From: Daphnia pulex
Lineage: Eukaryota; Arthropoda; Branchiopoda; Diplostraca; Daphniidae
DNA: 64,000 nucleotides
Assembly: GCF_021134715.1 (NCBI RefSeq)
Contig: NC_060019.1
Location: 6,138,001-6,202,000, forward strand
Direction: 5' to 3'
The notes beneath the pieces were generated by a model, which had not been told where the DNA came from, ran no database searches, and was given only the letters and a program-made list of their open reading frames with translations. The position numbers and the translations under genes were made by a program. Positions within the stretch are counted from its first letter, which is position 1; each line of letters starts with the position of its first letter. Shown here piece by piece: positions 22,744 to 32,659 of this stretch.

Positions 22744-23275
22744 ATTGATTGAACTCAAATTCCGGCGGTGATACTTTCGAGATTCTCAGTACCACTTTTA
22801 AGCTGCCACGCAAAACAAGAAAAGCTTTGCTGGAATTGGACGCCGAGCTTGAGAAGAACATTGTGCTAAAACAGCAAATCCAGCTTGCTCTTTCCCTTCT
22901 CGGCGGAAAAAATTTAAAAGAGATTGTGAGAGTTACGATGAGGGGATTCATGGTCAAAGAAATACGGGTGAAATATGTGGCCCAAAAAGTGACGAAGGGC
23001 AAGCATGTCTTCAAACATCACAAGAACCTTTTTGGATTCGTAATTGGTAAGATTTCCTCCCAATTACTATATGTTGTCTGCAAAAAATATTAATTTTGTT
23101 TTTCGTTTCCTTATGTCGTTAGACTGGGCCTCGCCCGAGAGAAGCTCCCAGCTGCAACTCAAACAAGATATTGTTCACCAAATAGGGCTGCTATTCACGG
23201 GTTCCGGTGATGAAGACGTAATCAAAAGAAAAAGAAAAAAGGCTATGGAACAAGCCGTGCTGGATAAACATTTTT
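22743..23275 (+). pseudogene. DUF4806-like gene fragment, two exons
   Basis: The first exon (about 22743-23046) reads TFKLPRKTRKALLELDAELE, then LLGGKNLKEIVRVTMRGFM, KVTKGKHVFKHHKN and ends at a gt after FVIG. This matches the DUF4806 layout as I remember it: a Leu-x-x-L-E leader, a GG-x-x-x-K-x-x-VRR-like core and a K-G-K-F tail. A second exon at about 23122-23275 reads DWASPERSSQLQLKQDIVHQ and ends with TAA. DUF4806 proteins are abundant in arthropod genomes, often as repeats; their function is unknown. The upstream part of the protein was not found. Confidence 0.5.
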
Positions 23276-23279
23276 AAAA

Positions 23280-24120
23280 TAGAACAAACGACCGAGAAAA
23301 CGACGCCGGTGGTGATGATGGAAGCGGCAGCAGCAGCAATGAATCCGGAAATGGACCGTCCACAACTCCTAGATTTGCCAGTACATCCAAGAATGCCTGC
23401 TCTGGTATACGCTCCTATTCCTCCTCCTGAACCGGAAGTAATTCCGGATCCTCCACCAGTGCTGCAACCGCGCCCTGATGGAGGATTACAAAATGTTAAG
23501 GAGCGAGTTTACGTCTTTATGAATCGTTACCTGAAGATATCTCCCAAGTATTCAACGACACACGATGGAGAACTCCATCGTGTGTCGCTTACTATCTCAG
23601 GTAATAAATGTTAAAAAACCATTCCTGCCAAAAATGTATTATAAAATCTTGTTTTAAGGTTTGCCGGAGTTGGATGTGTCGATAGAATGCCATGAAATGT
23701 CTGAAGGACGAACTTTGTGTGCCTCACTCGTTTACTTCGTTTCGAATGTATGACCGAAGACGAACGGTTAGTTTTTTTATTAAGTTACATTTGTATTTTG
23801 TATTAGTAATACGCATTTTGTTATTTTTATTCAGTTTTTATTCAGTGGGCAAAAATTTTTTTTTGCCCAAAACTCAATGGACTGGGCACGAGGGGCTCTT
23901 GGCGGCTACGAATATGGAAATTCGAAATCAGTTCTACTGCAAGTACTTGCAAAAAAAAGGATTGTTGTCAGTATGGGCGAATCAACATTTCGAGAATACC
24001 ACCAAGGTTATTGACAGTATGTTCAGTGGATGAAACAAGCTGGAACTCGAAAAAGGAAGCGAACCTATTGGCTCACATGCGTTTGGCTCAAAAACTGTGG
24101 CAAGGAAAAATTATTGAACA
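23280..24120 (+). pseudogene. Unrecognised multi-exon gene remnant
   Basis: A frame at 23309-23600 has an Ala-rich start, a Pro-rich middle (PIPPPEPEVIPDPPPVLQP) and the end VFMNRYLKISPKYS. A gt at about 23601 and an ag before 23659 join it to a clean exon reading LPELDVSIECHEMSEGRTLC. A third piece from about 23870 (LGTRGALGGYEYGNSKSVLL in one frame) ends in stops. The family is not recognised. The order suggests one decayed spliced gene, possibly part of the element that carries the DUF4806-like exons. Confidence 0.35.
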
Positions 24121-24175
24121 TTTCAATCACTACGAGAAAGAGGCTGCTCGAAAAAGAGCAGAACGAATGAATCGC

Positions 24176-24206
24176 CAAGTGTAGCAGCATCTGCTACACT
24201 TGGAGA
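24176..24206. repeat. Palindromic hairpin, copy 1
   Basis: AAGTGTAGCAG and CTGCTACACTT form a perfect stem around a short loop. A similar sequence recurs about 176 bp downstream. Confidence 0.7.
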
Positions 24207-24352
24207 TGGTTCGAAAAGTTTTTTTTTAATTTTTTTTTCCAAAAAAACCTTAACTTGTCGAAGAAGATCATGTTTAATTCTCCGTAAATTAAGAGCACAT
24301 CTCAATTTTTGTTTCTCATCTCCAAGTAATTTTTTTGTCCAAGCTTCCAATC

Positions 24353-24382
24353 CCCAAGTGTAGCAGCATATGCTACACCAGG
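24353..24382. repeat. Palindromic hairpin, copy 2
   Basis: GTGTAGCAGCATATGCTACAC, preceded by the same ccaa and followed by caggaga, is a diverged copy of the hairpin at 24176-24206. Both are followed by ggaga and then a T-rich tract. Confidence 0.65.
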
Positions 24383-24620
24383 AGATTGTTAGTAAAGGTT
24401 TTTTTTTTCCTTTCATACCCCCTTGACTTGATTAAGAACTTTTTGCAATTCACTCATCTTTAGTTTGCGGACATGATCCGTGACATGGCGAATAAAACGT
24501 CAATATTCTAAGTGAGTACTAAGTTCTTATCTCTTTAAGTGTCCTCACACTCTTACATTATATCGTGTGGTTGTGTGACATGGATCATGTCACGGATCAA
24601 GTCCGCAGGAATAGAAAGCC

Positions 24621-24630
24621 GTATATAAAT
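24621..24630 (+). promoter_or_regulatory. TATA box of the peptide unit
   Basis: gTATATAAAT lies about 70-80 bases before the hydrophobic leader of the peptide frame, and a pyrimidine-rich stretch follows. This fits a core promoter with transcription starting near 24650. The start site is inferred. Confidence 0.55.
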
Positions 24631-24700
24631 CACGAGAACGGCTCCTTTTATTTTTTATCCACACTCGTTTACAGTTCAGAGAAGGGCAAAAACAAAATCA

Positions 24701-24895
24701 AGGCTTGACCAGAGTTTCGGTGTCTTCTTGCTGCTAGTAACGCTCTTCTTCTCTGCTGCGTTGCCGGTGCCACCCGCAAATCAGTCCATCTGGCACTGGT
24801 GCGCCACACATTGTATGCAAGGAAATTATTTGTATGAATGCATACACATTTGTAACGAAACTAGTAATATGAAAGAGAATGAAATTCAAAACTAA
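24701..24895 (+). pseudogene. Small secreted-type peptide with a CX3C-X8-CX3C pattern, start codon lost
   Basis: The plus frame ending at the TAA at 24893-24895 is open from 24629 but has no ATG before its hydrophobic segment. The segment FGVFLLLVTLFFSAALP looks like a signal peptide with a plausible cleavage region after SAA or near VPPA. The mature part holds four cysteines spaced C-3-C-8-C-3-C (WCATHCMQGNYLYECIHICN), the spacing of helical-hairpin peptides such as the alpha-hairpinins. An AGG at 24701-24703 stands where a start codon would fit. AATAAA follows at about 24896. The function is unknown; the hairpin comparison rests on cysteine spacing only. A second, deleted copy keeps the second cysteine pair. 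Confidence 0.5.
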
Positions 24896-25401
24896 GAATA
24901 AAAAGTACCATGTCATGCCATGTCATTACATATTTTGAGTTACACAACCACACGATACAATGTAAGAGTGTGAGAACACTTAGAAAGATAACACACTTAG
25001 AATATTGACGTTTGACAGGGGAGAGGTTAGACAGTTGGACACTTCTACCTTTTTATTATTGTTCAGTTCTTGTAGAAAAGTAAGCTGTGATTCGCCGATG
25101 ACTTTTTCATAGACCATTCCTGATTGGTTGGCTTCACGTAGTAGCTGACACACTCACTAGAGGCGCTCATTCCAGTTTCCAAATCGGCTTACGTTTTCCC
25201 TGAAACCAGGATGGGGAAGCCAATACAGCCGTGAAGCGACCAGGAGTATATAGCTATTTTAGCTGTAGCACAAATCCAATTCTTCAGAAAGAGTATGCTG
25301 TAAATGAAATATTGAATATATTAAATATTGATGTAGGCATAATTTTTTAAAAGTCAAAATTACGGGATGATGACCACCATCGCAAGAAGACATCAAACTA
25401 T

Positions 25402-25680
25402 GTGAATACCATTCGATGTACATCAAGATCAAGATTTTCTAACTCCTTCTTCCAGTCCAACATCAAGCATTTTATTTCGTCAATGGAAATCTCTATTTCA
25501 GATTTAGCTCCTTCAGTGGGAGTTACTTCAATCGACATAGATGACGTGATGACATTGGTCTCGAATCATGTTCAGACGAGGGATTGGATGACTAAGATGG
25601 GGTATCCATTGCTTGGAGATAAGATGGATCATGATCTGCCATGCTGTACCTTGTTAAATAATAACCGTAATACAATATAG
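25402..25680 (+). CDS. Hypothetical 92-codon open frame
   Basis: It starts at 25402 and contains acidic and hydrophobic stretches without a known domain. It lies between the two copies of the peptide element. A TATA-like tatatagct at about 25246 lies upstream, but coding is unproven. It could be chance. Confidence 0.2.
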   Translation: MNTIRCTSRSRFSNSFFQSNIKHFISSMEISISDLAPSVGVTSIDIDDVMTLVSNHVQTRDWMTKMGYPLLGDKMDHDLPCCTLLNNNRNTI

Positions 25681-25737
25681 CTAAGGCAATATAATATAAT
25701 ATAATGGCTAGAGGAAACTGCGATCCTGCAAAGACCA

Positions 25738-25922
25738 TGTTACGGATCAAGTCCGCAGGAATAGCAAGCTTTTTGTAAGGAAATGATTCGTATGAATGCA
25801 TACGCATTTGTAACGAAACTAGTAATACGAAAGAGAATGAAATTCAAAACTAAGAATAAAACGTACCATGTCATGCCATGTCATTACATATTTTGAGTTA
25901 CACAACCACACGATACGATGTC
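25738..25922. mobile_element. Internally deleted second copy of the peptide element
   Basis: The part ttacggatcaagtccgcagg matches 24590-24610 of the full copy. It is then joined directly to aaggaaatgattcgtatgaa, which corresponds to 24819 onward, and matches to about 24960. The deletion removes the TATA box, the leader and the first cysteine pair. Within the shared part the frame is intact to the same TAA, with His-to-Arg and Met-to-Thr changes. Confidence 0.75.
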
Positions 25923-25924
25923 AA

Positions 25925-26420
25925 ACCATCATGAAAACAATCAAAGATGCAGAAAAAGACGTCAATGCACATTTCGAAAAATGTGTTGCAAACATAGAAG
26001 AAAAAAAATTAATTAACAAATTACGACCAAGAAAAATTGTCTGCGTATGAAAGATCTCTCTGTAATCAATGACAAAGATGGAATTTTGATGAGAACAAAA
26101 AACAGGCGAATTTATATTGTCAAGGGACTCTAGGTACCTCACATGTAGTTTCAATATTCCCCAAAGTAACGTGCACTTGTGCGGGATCGGGAAATTCCTC
26201 CCACGTATTAGCCTGTGACATGGCTATTGGTCGACGACAGATAAACTTCAATAAACCGAACGCGACTGCATATCGAAAAAGAAGGAGGAAGTTTGGGGAC
26301 AAAAGATCGGGGTGAAAACGACCTAGAAAGCTCGACAAAGCACCCAAAATTGTGGAACTGATGACAATGGAGACTGGGATGTGGATGGTGTTCCTCAAGG
26401 ATATAATGAACAAGAAACAT
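25925..26420 (+). pseudogene. C-terminal remnant with a SWIM-like zinc finger
   Basis: The pieces AEKDVNAHFEKCVANIEEKK and later DKDGILMRTKNRRIYIV lead into VSIFPKVTCTCAGSGNSSHV followed by LACDMAIG. The spacing C-x-C then H near the end resembles a SWIM zinc finger, the domain missing from the transposase remnant at 14.2-16.1 kb. Stops and frame changes make this a dead fragment, probably of the same broad family. Confidence 0.5.
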
Positions 26421-26894
26421 CACTCATTTTCAAAAGGCGTGAAGGACAAGCAAAAAGACGTCCCGAATACCACTATATCCCCAACTAAAAAGAAATTTTC
26501 AGATTTCTACTAATCTTCCGATATAGATTGAAACACGGGCTTTGGAAGCAATAAAGACAGGCGCAGGGAAAAAGCCAAAGAAGCAGCACGCGATGAGGGA
26601 ATGATGGCCAAATAATACGCTTTTTCCATTTCCATTATTTCCAAAACATGATCAACCTAAAGTAGTGAGCCAAATAGAAGAATTTTTTTGACGTGGTGGT
26701 TTAATATCATTGAATTATATACCTAAAGGTTGAACAGCAGCACAGCAATTTAGTTTGCAACGTGTTGGAAACCAATGCTATTTCTGAAGGTGAAAAGATC
26801 TCAACTTCGTTTGTTTGGAATACCAGTAGAGCTCGTTGTTGGTAATGAATGAAAACAAAATTTCTAGCAATCTTTAAAACTAAACCTTTATATT

Positions 26895-27439
26895 TTGTTT
26901 GTCTCACACCCAACAAGGTCAGGGTATCAACGAAATAAACCAGCTGAACTTTTGCATTTTACAAACAACCCACAGCAAGTGGTGAAAAAGGCAGTCGGTA
27001 ATCGTCCAGGCTCACAATGTCAGTCACCTCAAGAACCTGTTTCTGTTCACGTTGTAACACTATCACCACCGACACCCTCTCGTTCCTAAACACCAAAAAT
27101 CTTACGCTCACGCTCCCGTACACGCTTAAGCTCCGGTGCACGTTCCCGTAGGCGCTCCCATACACGGTCCAGCTCTGGTACACGTTCGCGTACACGCTCC
27201 CGTACATGGTCAAGCTCCGATACACGTTCCCGACGCGCTCCCGTACATGCTACCGTGTAGGGTCACGCTACGGTACACGTTCCCGTACGCGCTCCCGTAC
27301 ATCCTCAAGTTCATCTTCAAAATCAAATTCATCTATATGTTCACCTACACCTTCGCAGCCAGATAAAGTCACCCTAAAATTCCTGTTGAATACGAAACAG
27401 ACCAAGGAAACTGAGAAAGCTGAGTCGTTATTCCAATAA
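26895..27439 (+). pseudogene. Remnant encoding RS dipeptide repeats
   Basis: From about 27096 a short unit (cgttcccgtacacgctcccg) repeats with changes, encoding RSRTRSRTWSSSDTRSR-like Arg-Ser repeats until about 27330, then a poly-Ser tract and a tail ending at 27439. A stop near 27087 and at least one frame shift near 27225 break the frame. Arg-Ser repeats are typical of splicing-related SR proteins, but no RNA-binding domain is present and simple repeat expansion is also possible. Confidence 0.4.
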
Positions 27440-27456
27440 ATTGTGATCATTGATCC

Positions 27457-30400
27457 AGTGTTGCAAGGATCAAATTCAATTTTTGAGTTCGTTTATTGAA
27501 TCGATTAAAAATGTAATCGCCGATCAACTCATTTTGAGTTTGAGTTTCAAATGATCGTCGTTAAAAAAATTGGTCGGTGCACAACTCAAACTTTTCGATA
27601 AAATTTAACCCCACTTATTGGGAGTATTATGAAACTCTTCAGAAATCTGCGTTTTCGTTTTCATACGTCATTTGTCATCCAAGTGTCTCAGATCAAATTT
27701 ATTTTTTTATTTTTTAGTTCATTCCGAGTTCATTCATGTGAAAATCTATTGCAATGCCTGAATCAGATTCAGAAGAAGGTGAAGTGGACGTGAATTCGAA
27801 TGAAAAGTCAAGGTACGTTTTGGTTTTAATGTTGAAAAGTGGTCTTTATCGTTAAAACTCAATGTATATTTTAATGTAATTATGGTTTTTGTTGTTGTTA
27901 CAGTACAATTTCTGGATCAGGTCAAGAAAAAATTCTTGAAACCCCTCCACAATTCTTTAAGTACGTAGGAAAAGTGCCAGGGAAGAATTCTTCCATTTAT
28001 CAGTGTATTTTTGAAGGGTGCAAACCCAAAAGGAAGAAGAATGGTGAAGAAAAGCCCCTGATTGTGTCTCGCAGCACACGACACAATATCAAGAGACACT
28101 TTCTTGTATGTTATTGTATTAGTCAATTATTTAATGTTCATAATGTTCACATACTTTTTATTTTTAGCAACATGATCGTTATCAGAAGCTCAATCATGTC
28201 CAGAAATGGGATAATGCAATCCTGGAATTGAAGAATAAGAAAGCAAAAAATGTTATTTATCACCAAGGAAGTAGACTGATTTCACAAGATGAGTTCACCG
28301 ATTGGGTGTTAATAAGTCATTTTGATAATGTAATAATTTTTAATAGCAGTACAAGAACTCATCCATTTGTTGGTTCCAATAGGATTGCCTCATAGTCGAT
28401 GTTCTTCCTCTACATACCGTAGAGAAACCTGGTTTCAGGAATCGAATGAAAAAATGTGCCCCTAATCTACACCTGTACGGCAAGACGCTTTTTACAAATC
28501 TACTACAAATCAAGTACGAGCATCAAAAAGAACAGCTCATGGACGCTTTATCAAAATCTTCAGATGCTGCGAAAACAACTAATGCTTTGACTTATTTAGG
28601 AGAAACTGTTCATTGGTTTCGCAGTGGAAGTTTGAAAAGAAAAATTGCGTGCCTTACAATTCGAAGAATAGTTGGCAGCCATACATTTGACGTGTTGGGA
28701 AGGCTGCTTGTTTAAATTCACGAAGAGTTTAAAGTAACCGATAAACTACGTGGCGCCACCACCAACAATGGTTCCAATTTTTGCAAGTGTTTTCGTGAAT
28801 ATGGTGCCACTGCAAGTAATGCGGATATTTGGTTAGATGTCTCACTAGAAGAAGACGAAGGAGAAGAGATCGTTTTCATCCATCTACTCGAAATTTTAAA
28901 CGAGTCGACTAGCAGTCTTCTCCCAATTCACAGACGATGTGCGTGCAACTTGTTAAGCTTGATCTAAAAGCTGATGTTGAGAAAATTCCAGACATAACAT
29001 TTCAACGACTAAGAAAGTGGCTGTCTGAGAAGCTGCAATCGCTGTGGCGCAAACAATCTTCAAGTTCCAATAACTCTGACATCATCAAACGCCATTGGGA
29101 AACTCCTTATTTTGAAAAACGATACTCGTTGGAGTTCAGAATATTACGCAACGAAGTGCATTGTGCGTTTATTGAAAACGAAGGAAAAACCAATGAAGAA
29201 AATGATGGAAGAATTTAAAATAAGTCCATTAGGAAATAAAAATGTTGGCCTGGGCTTCTTATTGCCTACGATTTCCGTGTTAAGAGCAAATTAATGTCAC
29301 TTAAAGATGAAGCTTCCATCAGCATTTGCCAACCATCGATAACAGGTCTCTTAGACGCGATTCATTCAAGGTATTTCTTGTACATTGTAAAACAAGTCAA
29401 TTTGTTTCTAACTATCCCATTTTTAAGGTTTAATAACATGTTTTCCGACAATGACCTTCGTCTGGCAGCAATATCAAATCCTATGTTTCGATTGTCAGGG
29501 TTAGAGAGTGATGAAGAAAGGCGAAGAGCCAGGATATTATTGGAAGGTGAATTTGGACGCTTATTCATCCAGTCCAAACATCCAATCCAATCATTCCCAA
29601 TCATTCTGAAGGAGATGAAACGTAAACCGAAACAACTAAAAAAAAATTTTGTTAAAAAAACATAGAGACAAAACATTTTTGCTTTGCAGATCAGCAGATT
29701 CCAGTGATGAATCATGTTCATCTCGATCTGAATCTAGCCCAAAAAAAAAGAAAAAGAAGTAATAATTTCTTTGAGAGTATCACTAAAAGAAATGCTAAGC
29801 AAAAGCAAAAAGAATATGCTGACAAAGTCGATACATATCTCAAATGCTGCAACACATTTAAAAATGAGAAGAGTACCCCACCATGAAAGTGATGTATAGG
29901 TAGTAAATGTTTTATTACATTGTGAAATTTCATTATTTGAATTTTGATTTTACTAGACGCCACAATGTTACACTGCCATTGTCAGCAGCTGTGGAAAGGC
30001 TTTTCAGCTAGGGCGGTTTAATATCCACTCCAAGACGTCACAATTTAACAGACACTCACTTCGAGATGCTCCTTTTCTTGAAAGTAAACAATCCAGTCTT
30101 CAACGACTGGTTAAGTTTAATGCTTCACAATACAACGATCTCATTGTGTAGGAATGTAAGAACCACGAAGTACTACAAACTATATTATTAGTTTCCTGAC
30201 AATCAAAGCAGTGCAAAAATTTAACAAATTGTGACCATTTTGTATTATGACTTATTCACTTTTGAATGAAATACATTTTTAAAAATAAACACGAGGATAA
30301 ACTGTGAAAAGAAAGTGATTATTTGAAAATGGAAGATCTGTATCTGTTTCGCATGCTATTGTCTCTTGCGAACCATTTGAAAAATACCTTGAAAGAAGTT

Positions 30401-30660
30401 AAAATAGAAATCCATTTTCCTGGTATCACATATGAAATATCTATGCAAATATTTTAAATGTTGTAACGAATGTAAACAAAGGTGATGTACGACGGACATC
30501 AAAATTTGATTTACCACCGCTAGATGGCACAAAAAATAATCACAAAAAATAAGTCAACAATTAAGCGAAACTCAACTCATTTGTTTTTCTGTTAATCGCG
30601 CGACAAACCCATTGTGAGTTTCAGTTGATCGTCGCTTAACTAACAAAAACTGATCGCTCG
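27457..30660 (+). mobile_element. hAT DNA transposon, right end eroded
   Basis: The left end CAGTGTTGCAAGG is typical of hAT elements. Near both ends there is a quasi-palindromic subterminal block: 27505-27555 (cgccgatcaactcattttga and so on) and 30595-30650 (cattgtgagtttcagttgat and so on). A matching right terminus could not be found, so the right end was probably lost before the Ulp1-like sequence that begins near 30669. It carries one decayed transposase gene. Confidence 0.7.
27754..30150 (+). pseudogene. hAT transposase, multi-exon, degenerate
   Basis: Exon 1 begins at 27754 (MPESDSEEGEVDV). A second exon from about 27902 has a BED-type zinc finger (FFKYVGKVPG, then IYQCIFEGCKPKRK and STRHNIKRHF). 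A third, from about 28169, reads HDRYQKLNHVQKWDNAILEL. The catalytic region keeps NALTYLGETVHWF, then RGATTNNGSNFCKCFREYG and LLPIHRRCACNLLSL, the hAT D-N-x-N and CAxH-type motifs. NDTRWSSEYY follows near 29115, MFSDNDLRLAAISNPMFRL near 29440, and the C-terminal dimerisation block LPLSAAVERLFS plus PRRHNLTDTHF near 29970-30065. Stops and frame shifts occur throughout, so this copy is inactive. Confidence 0.8.
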
Positions 30661-30668
30661 TCAAAGGA

Positions 30669-31440
30669 ATGGGGAAAAATTGGAAGCAGACGAGATTCAG
30701 AAAATCAGCATGTCAAATCGCTGGTTTTCTACGAAAATTACCAATGCAGCTACGGAAGTATTCCGCCGTAAGTTTTCAGAAATTGGAGGACTTTTTAACT
30801 GCCAATGGGGGTCAATACTGCAGTTCAACTCAGCTAAATCCAAAAAATGGGTCCAAATCATACACAAAACAATATGGATCACTTTGTTGTGGAATGCAAA
30901 GGTTTTGGATCGGACCTTGTGTTGGTTTTTGATAGCAACTGGGATGGCGGTAAACCGTATCAACACGTTATTTACTGCATTGCTAAAATTGAGAACACTA
31001 ATGACAAAATTCTCAACATCGGATTGATGCACTGTGAAAAGCAAAAAGAAAATGGGAGCTGCGGACTGTATGCGATTGCATTTGCGACAGCGGTTGTGCA
31101 TTCACTGAATCCATCTGAACTGAGATTTAAAGTTTAGAAATTTTGCCCTTATCTTATCAATTGCATTTCTGCCCGGGTGATAATTCCTTTTACAACAAAA
31201 GGAATAAGGGTTCGGTCGAACTGGAGGCCCAAGAAGAAAATCGCAGCAACTATTTATGGCGTTTGTCGGATGCCTGACTTTGGAGACTGTAGGTAGCTTA
31301 CTGTTGCATACCGCGTGATGACGCAGTGCAATATGTGCAAAAAATACTACCACCCGGAATGTGAAAACATTCCGCAGGTTGCGATTAATTCAAAAAAATC
31401 CGTTGTTTTTGTTTGGTGTGTACTGCATTAACTTTACTCC
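30669..31440 (+). pseudogene. Ulp1-like cysteine protease with C-terminal PHD finger, degenerate
   Basis: Joined frames give SMSNRWFSTKITNAATEVFR, then KKWVQIIHT, MDHFVVE (catalytic His), DLVLVFDSNWDGG (catalytic Asp) and NGSCGLYAIAFATAVVHSLN (catalytic Cys), which is the H-D-C order of the C48/Ulp1 fold. One frame change occurs near 30865 and the frame closes at 31136. Downstream, pieces read TIYGVCRMPDFGD and TQCNMCKKYYHPECENIPQV, a PHD finger missing its last cysteines in frame. Ulp1-like proteases with PHD fingers occur in several invertebrate transposon families, but I could not assign this one. It may have been captured or belong to a separate element adjoining the hAT. Confidence 0.6.
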
Positions 31441-31556
31441 TGTTTCTCAAACTACCACCCAAAATGTGAAAACATTCCGCAGGTTGCGATTGATTAAAAA
31501 AATACAATGGTTTTGATCCGTATACTGCATAAACTTTACTGGTGTTTCTCAAATTC
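31347..31556 (+). repeat. Tandem duplication of about 105 bp
   Basis: The segment ctaccacccggaatgtgaaa and following, to tttactcctgtttctcaaa, is repeated once directly after itself with about ten changes. It duplicates the end of the PHD finger remnant. Confidence 0.85.
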
Positions 31557-31619
31557 AGATTGTTATAAACAGAAATTAAGAATTTTGTAAACCAATGTTT
31601 TGTTGTTGTAAACTTATAT

Positions 31620-31960
31620 TATGTATGCCCAAAAAATCATTTCCCGTATTTCACTCTTAACCCCAACAAATCATTCCCTAAGTCAATTCCCCTAGTTTTA
31701 GTCGTTTTTCGTTTACCCGCCAGCCCGTTATAATTCCCCGACTCCCCGAATCCATTCCATGAGTTTCATTCGTTTCTTGTTTACCCGTCACTCCTTTTTG
31801 AACACCCTAATGCTCGTGGAAAATGGTGATCCCCGAGTCCATTCCCCGAGTTTTAGTTCCCCAACCCCCGAGCCCCGACCCCCGAGTTTTAGTTACCCCC
31901 CGTTGGGAGGGAGGGGGGCGTACATATATATCCATTTGTTTTTGGCAAAAGTAAAGTAAA
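31620..31960. repeat. Low-complexity block rich in ccccgagt-like units
   Basis: Repeated attcccc, ccccgag and tttacccg phrases make an open but meaningless frame at 31759-31959. Nothing coding is supported. Confidence 0.5.
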
Positions 31961-32529
31961 GGGAAAACAACAACAACAAGTTTCCAAGGTTTTCTTTTTG
32001 GCTACTGGCTATTTCGCTTTTGTAACTGATGTTTATGTCTTCCTATTTTATTGGCTATTTTCACAATTTACTCTTTCATATCCGGTCCCCTTTTTTTTCT
32101 TTTCCACCCAAAATCGGATCGACTCAACCTGAAGGGCTTACTGCAGCATGGCAATGCCACGTCATATTAAAGCGGTGAAAAATATAAATAATGGGTTTAT
32201 TCGGAAAGAATAGAAAAAATCCAAGGCCCACTAAACTAAGGCAACTTTTTCTTTCATAAATAATGATATGCCGACCAATTTTGGGTGAGTCGAGTTGTTA
32301 ACTCGCCTTTGAGATTTCCTGCTTTCCATTGAGAACGAACGGAAATGAACTCGTTCCTGAGTGCGTGACTGACATGCTGAATAAAAGGAAACCAGAGAAT
32401 CACCCCGATTATCTAGAAGAAGCTAATAAATGAATCGCAAATGGCTCCAAAATTGTCCGAAACTTTTTCTTCTTCTTTTTTTGGCTAATTGCTTCTATCT
32501 CGTTTTTCTTTTTTTTTTACTTGTTGAAC
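31961..32529. other. Unassigned T-rich stretch
   Basis: It contains polypyrimidine tracts (about 32468-32520) and no recognised element. It could be upstream sequence of the candidate exon that follows. Confidence 0.3.
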
Positions 32530-32659
32530 ATGTTGGCGTCCACATCGCTGATACTTTTTACGGCTCGACATCCACGCGCGGCAGTTGATCAACTGGAAGC
32601 TGTAAAACGTCGGAATGAATCCTACGGAGGAGCATTTGGTTTTTCACAAATTCGGCCGC
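32530..32659 (+). CDS. Candidate isolated first coding exon
   Basis: An ATG at 32530 opens 43 codons ending in ARHPRAAVDQLEAVKRRNES and YGGAFGFSQIRPR, followed exactly by the strong donor GTAAGT. The start is moderately hydrophobic (MLASTSLILFTA), so a signal or targeting peptide is possible. No second exon was located within the next kilobases. The product is unknown. The clean donor and absence of stops are the only support. Confidence 0.3.

Larger units (their letters stand above)
24495..25013. mobile_element. 519 bp inverted-repeat element carrying a TATA box and a small peptide frame
   Basis: The left end reads AAACGTCAATATTCTAAGTG and the reversed right end begins with the same bases. 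The inverted ends extend for about 85-95 bases with few changes (24495-24580 against 24920-25013). Inside are a TATA box, a Cys-containing reading frame in the plus direction and an AATAAA signal. A partly deleted second copy lies at 25738-25922, so this is a repeat family. No target duplication was seen, and no transposase, so it would be non-autonomous. Confidence 0.75.

Noticed and set aside
31759..31959. Pro-rich 66-codon frame
   Set aside because: It is produced by ccccgagt-type simple repeats.
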